A stretch of 64,000 nucleotides of DNA from Amblyornis subalaris (lineage: Eukaryota > Chordata > Aves > Passeriformes > Ptilonorhynchidae), in assembly GCA_018881555.1 (NCBI GenBank), contig JACAXG010000076.1:1870003-1934002 (forward strand), written 5' to 3'. Both the position numbers and the translations under genes were made by a program. How positions within the stretch are numbered: the stretch's first letter is position 1; each line of letters opens with the position of its first letter. Shown piece after piece: positions 63,101 to 64,000 of the stretch. The notes beneath the pieces were generated by a model. It did not search any database, had not been told where the DNA came from, and saw only the letters and a list, made by a program, of their open reading frames with translations.

Positions 63101-63323
63101 GAGGTTCTGGGTGACCTTGGCGATGAGGGTCAAAGTGCGTGCGGTGCGGTCATCCGGGTACTCCTGGAGCAGGCTGAAGAGGGACGGGGACATGATGGCC
63201 GGGCACAGGAACCGCAGGAACAGGGAGGCGCTGATCAGGCGCTCGCTGATGTCGGGACGGCCTCGGTTGCTGCATTCTTGTCTCCACGAGGCAAAAACTT
63301 CTTTGAGCTCCCTTGGGAAGACA
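50990..63323 (-). CDS. DAB2IP: DAB2IP, last eight coding exons (5' part outside window)
   Basis: DAB2IP (AIP1) is a cytoplasmic Ras GTPase-activating scaffold of the SYNGAP family. It restrains Ras and PI3K-AKT signalling and promotes ASK1 signalling. Exons on the - strand are 63087-63323, 61618-61819, 61280-61458, 58884-59757, 56484-56636, 53405-53607, 52738-52825 and 50990-51157. Every junction is GT-AG with matching phase, giving 700 residues and a TAA stop. In order they encode the second half of the RasGAP domain (FLRFLCPAI), the PER-like and proline-rich region (seven prolines, SRGRTPPS), and a C-terminal coiled coil. PH, C2 and the arginine-finger half of the GAP domain lie past base 64000. 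No disabling change is seen. The paralogues RASAL2 and SYNGAP1 fit less well at the C-terminus. Confidence 0.95.
51158..52737 (-). other. DAB2IP: DAB2IP intron
   Basis: A 1,580-base intron, AT-rich in the middle with one N. No repeat or exon recognised. Confidence 0.85.
52738..52825 (-). CDS. DAB2IP: DAB2IP short coiled-coil exon
   Basis: One base plus 29 codons: [20 protein letters not shown] and SKQKIIDAQ. It continues the coiled coil. The acceptor is CGGCTCCCAG and the donor CAG|GTGAGT. Confidence 0.96.
52826..53404 (-). other. DAB2IP: DAB2IP intron
   Basis: A 579-base intron, nothing recognisable apart from its splice sites. Confidence 0.85.
53405..53607 (-). CDS. DAB2IP: DAB2IP coiled-coil exon
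   Basis: Encodes (YQQ)[16 protein letters not shown], then [20 protein letters not shown] and [18 protein letters not shown], a heptad-rich leucine-zipper-like coiled coil. The first acceptor, CACGCTCAG, gives YQQ. Two further AGs three bases apart would remove two or all three of these residues without changing frame; I chose the first. The donor is AGCAG|GTACAG, phase 2. Confidence 0.95.
53608..56483 (-). other. DAB2IP: DAB2IP intron
   Basis: A 2,876-base intron with an AT-rich middle (about 54260-54560) and G+C-rich ends. No repeats I recognise; the frames of up to 200 codons on either strand are unsupported. Confidence 0.8.
56484..56636 (-). CDS. DAB2IP: DAB2IP exon before the coiled coil
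   Basis: Exactly 51 codons: [51 protein letters not shown]. It contains the conserved [11 protein letters not shown] stretch and leads into the coiled coil. The acceptor is TTCATTGTAG and the donor AAAAG|GTAAAA. Phase 0 at both ends means skipping would keep the frame. Confidence 0.95.
56637..58883 (-). other. DAB2IP: DAB2IP intron
   Basis: A 2,247-base intron, rather G+C rich. No repeat or supported exon. Confidence 0.8.
58884..59757 (-). CDS. DAB2IP: DAB2IP large exon: PER-like and proline-rich region
   Basis: A single 874-base exon giving 291 codons. It starts [20 protein letters not shown] and includes [86 protein letters not shown], a run of seven prolines with [10 protein letters not shown], and [17 protein letters not shown]. 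It is Ser-rich with many potential phosphorylation and SH3/14-3-3 sites. One N (59403) falls in a GGN codon, so the residue is Gly whatever the base. The acceptor is CCCCGCAG and the donor CAG|GTGAGT. Confidence 0.97.
59758..61279 (-). other. DAB2IP: DAB2IP intron with G-rich tract
   Basis: A 1,522-base intron. Near the exon that follows in transcription it carries a run of GGGACA-type units on the + strand (59879-59940) that could fold as a G-quadruplex. The open frames here on both strands are G+C artefacts. Confidence 0.8.
59879..59899 (+). other. Potential G-quadruplex
   Basis: Four runs of at least three G separated by ACA, AC and ACA on the + strand, which is the template strand of DAB2IP. 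It fits the standard G3N1-7 rule. Folding is inferred only. Confidence 0.5.
61280..61458 (-). CDS. DAB2IP: DAB2IP linker exon
   Basis: Encodes [19 protein letters not shown], a variable Ser/Thr/Ala stretch, and then the conserved [15 protein letters not shown]. Exon boundaries are TTTCTGCCCAG and TCTGG|GTAAGA, phase 2. The variable middle ([19 protein letters not shown]) is an unstructured linker between the GAP domain and the PER-like region. Confidence 0.93.
61618..61819 (-). CDS. DAB2IP: DAB2IP exon after the GAP signature
   Basis: One base plus 67 codons: [20 protein letters not shown], then [20 protein letters not shown] and [20 protein letters not shown]. This finishes the GAP-related helical region. 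It is near-identical to the mammalian family pattern, which makes the assignment safe. The donor is CAG|GTATCC. It is followed by an unusually short intron of 159 bases. Confidence 0.97.
61820..63086 (-). other. DAB2IP: DAB2IP intron
   Basis: A 1,267-base intron with no recognisable feature. Its 3' end is CTCTCTCAATAG. Confidence 0.85.
63087..63323 (-). CDS. DAB2IP: DAB2IP exon with RasGAP C-terminal half
   Basis: Encodes [20 protein letters not shown], then [20 protein letters not shown] and [24 protein letters not shown] is the signature motif of RasGAP domains and the most diagnostic peptide in the window for this family. The acceptor is CTGTCGTTTCAG and the donor GCCAA|GTAAGC, phase 2 in and out. 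Confidence 0.97.
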
Positions 63324-64000
63324 CTGAAACGACAGAGGGACAGGCAGTGTCTGTCAGGGCTGGAGTGTCAGGAGACTCAAACCACACGGGAAAAAGCAAA
63401 GCTGCTCTGTGAAGTTGTAAGAGAAGCAGCTTCTCTTAGACCTTGTGGTGGGTACCAAGACCCCAGACAACTGGGAAGACTGGGATATGGCACAAACCGT
63501 GCACAGCAGCTCATCAGCACTCAGTGGCTGTGCCATGGGGTGCTCTGAGCCGGAGGAAGCTCAGCCAGCAAGGAGTGCATCTCCTGAAGAATCACCAACA
63601 GCACTGTAATCTCTGGCACAGCTGGAGCTTGGAGGGGGGGCTGTGCAAATTTTAATACTCCTGTTCAAGCACCTGGATCAAATCCCACTGTGCCTAGTAC
63701 AAACACGGAGCCCCACCAGAGTTACTCCAGCCTTGTAGCTGCACAGACCTCAGCCTGCCTTTCCCAGATGCCAGAATTCCCCTGGGGCCAGCAGGCACTC
63801 GCTGCAGCAGCCCTTATCGCTGGAGAACTGCTGCCTGTTCCTGCTCGGCCCTCCCCAGCTCCCTGCTCCCACCTTATCCTGTTCCCAGCATGTGCTATTT
63901 ATTCAGCTGGATACTCCCACCCGGGAGCAGGGTGGCACTGGGTTGCTGCTGGTCCCAGTGTCCCTGGCACACAGCTCCCACACCCCGGCCAGGAGCCACC
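63324..64000 (-). other. DAB2IP: DAB2IP intron (partial, runs off the window)
   Basis: Upstream intron relative to the gene. I looked for the preceding GAP-domain exon and did not find it, so it must lie past the right edge. The sequence is G+C rich with no repeat. Confidence 0.7.

Overview
The window is nuclear DNA from a bird. The evidence is the presence of several 3' ends of CR1 LINEs (the dominant avian retroposon), vertebrate intron-exon architecture with GT-AG boundaries, CpG-island promoter structure, and two genes whose proteins are clearly vertebrate TTLL11 and DAB2IP. These two are neighbours on human 9q33, and from general knowledge that region corresponds to chicken chromosome 17. 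I cannot name the species. Scattered single N bases look like assembly ambiguities. I found no bacterial, viral, CRISPR or plasmid-like content, and no clearly undescribed protein system. The window is two conserved genes arranged tail to tail, with large introns and regulatory sequence.

Layout. 1-3190 is non-coding DNA upstream of TTLL11, with two CR1 fragments. 3190-4090 is a CpG island carrying YY1-like motifs, a perfect RFX X-box and the first exon of TTLL11. 3474-37654 (+ strand) is the complete TTLL11 gene: nine coding exons joined by phase-consistent splice sites into a 701-residue tubulin polyglutamylase from the chosen start. 37655-about 39340 is the probable TTLL11 3' UTR. 39340-45800 is intergenic, with one orphan CpG island (about 40860-41430), one CR1 and AT-rich blocks that look like candidate regulatory DNA. 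45800-50989 is probable DAB2IP 3' UTR and downstream sequence. 50990-63323 (- strand) holds the last eight coding exons of DAB2IP, 700 residues from the second half of the RasGAP domain to the stop codon. The 5' part of DAB2IP lies beyond the right edge.

The genes are convergent and do not obviously work together. TTLL11 lengthens glutamate side chains on tubulin in cilia and spindles. DAB2IP is a cytoplasmic RasGAP scaffold. Points worth a second look: an RFX X-box just upstream of the TTLL11 start, which fits a ciliary gene; a strong out-of-frame ATG inside that X-box; a CR1 element that supplies the polypyrimidine tract of TTLL11 exon 7; a weak donor after TTLL11 exon 8 with open read-through; a tandem TACCAGCAG acceptor in DAB2IP; and an internal splice donor in the last DAB2IP exon that could produce an alternative C-terminus.
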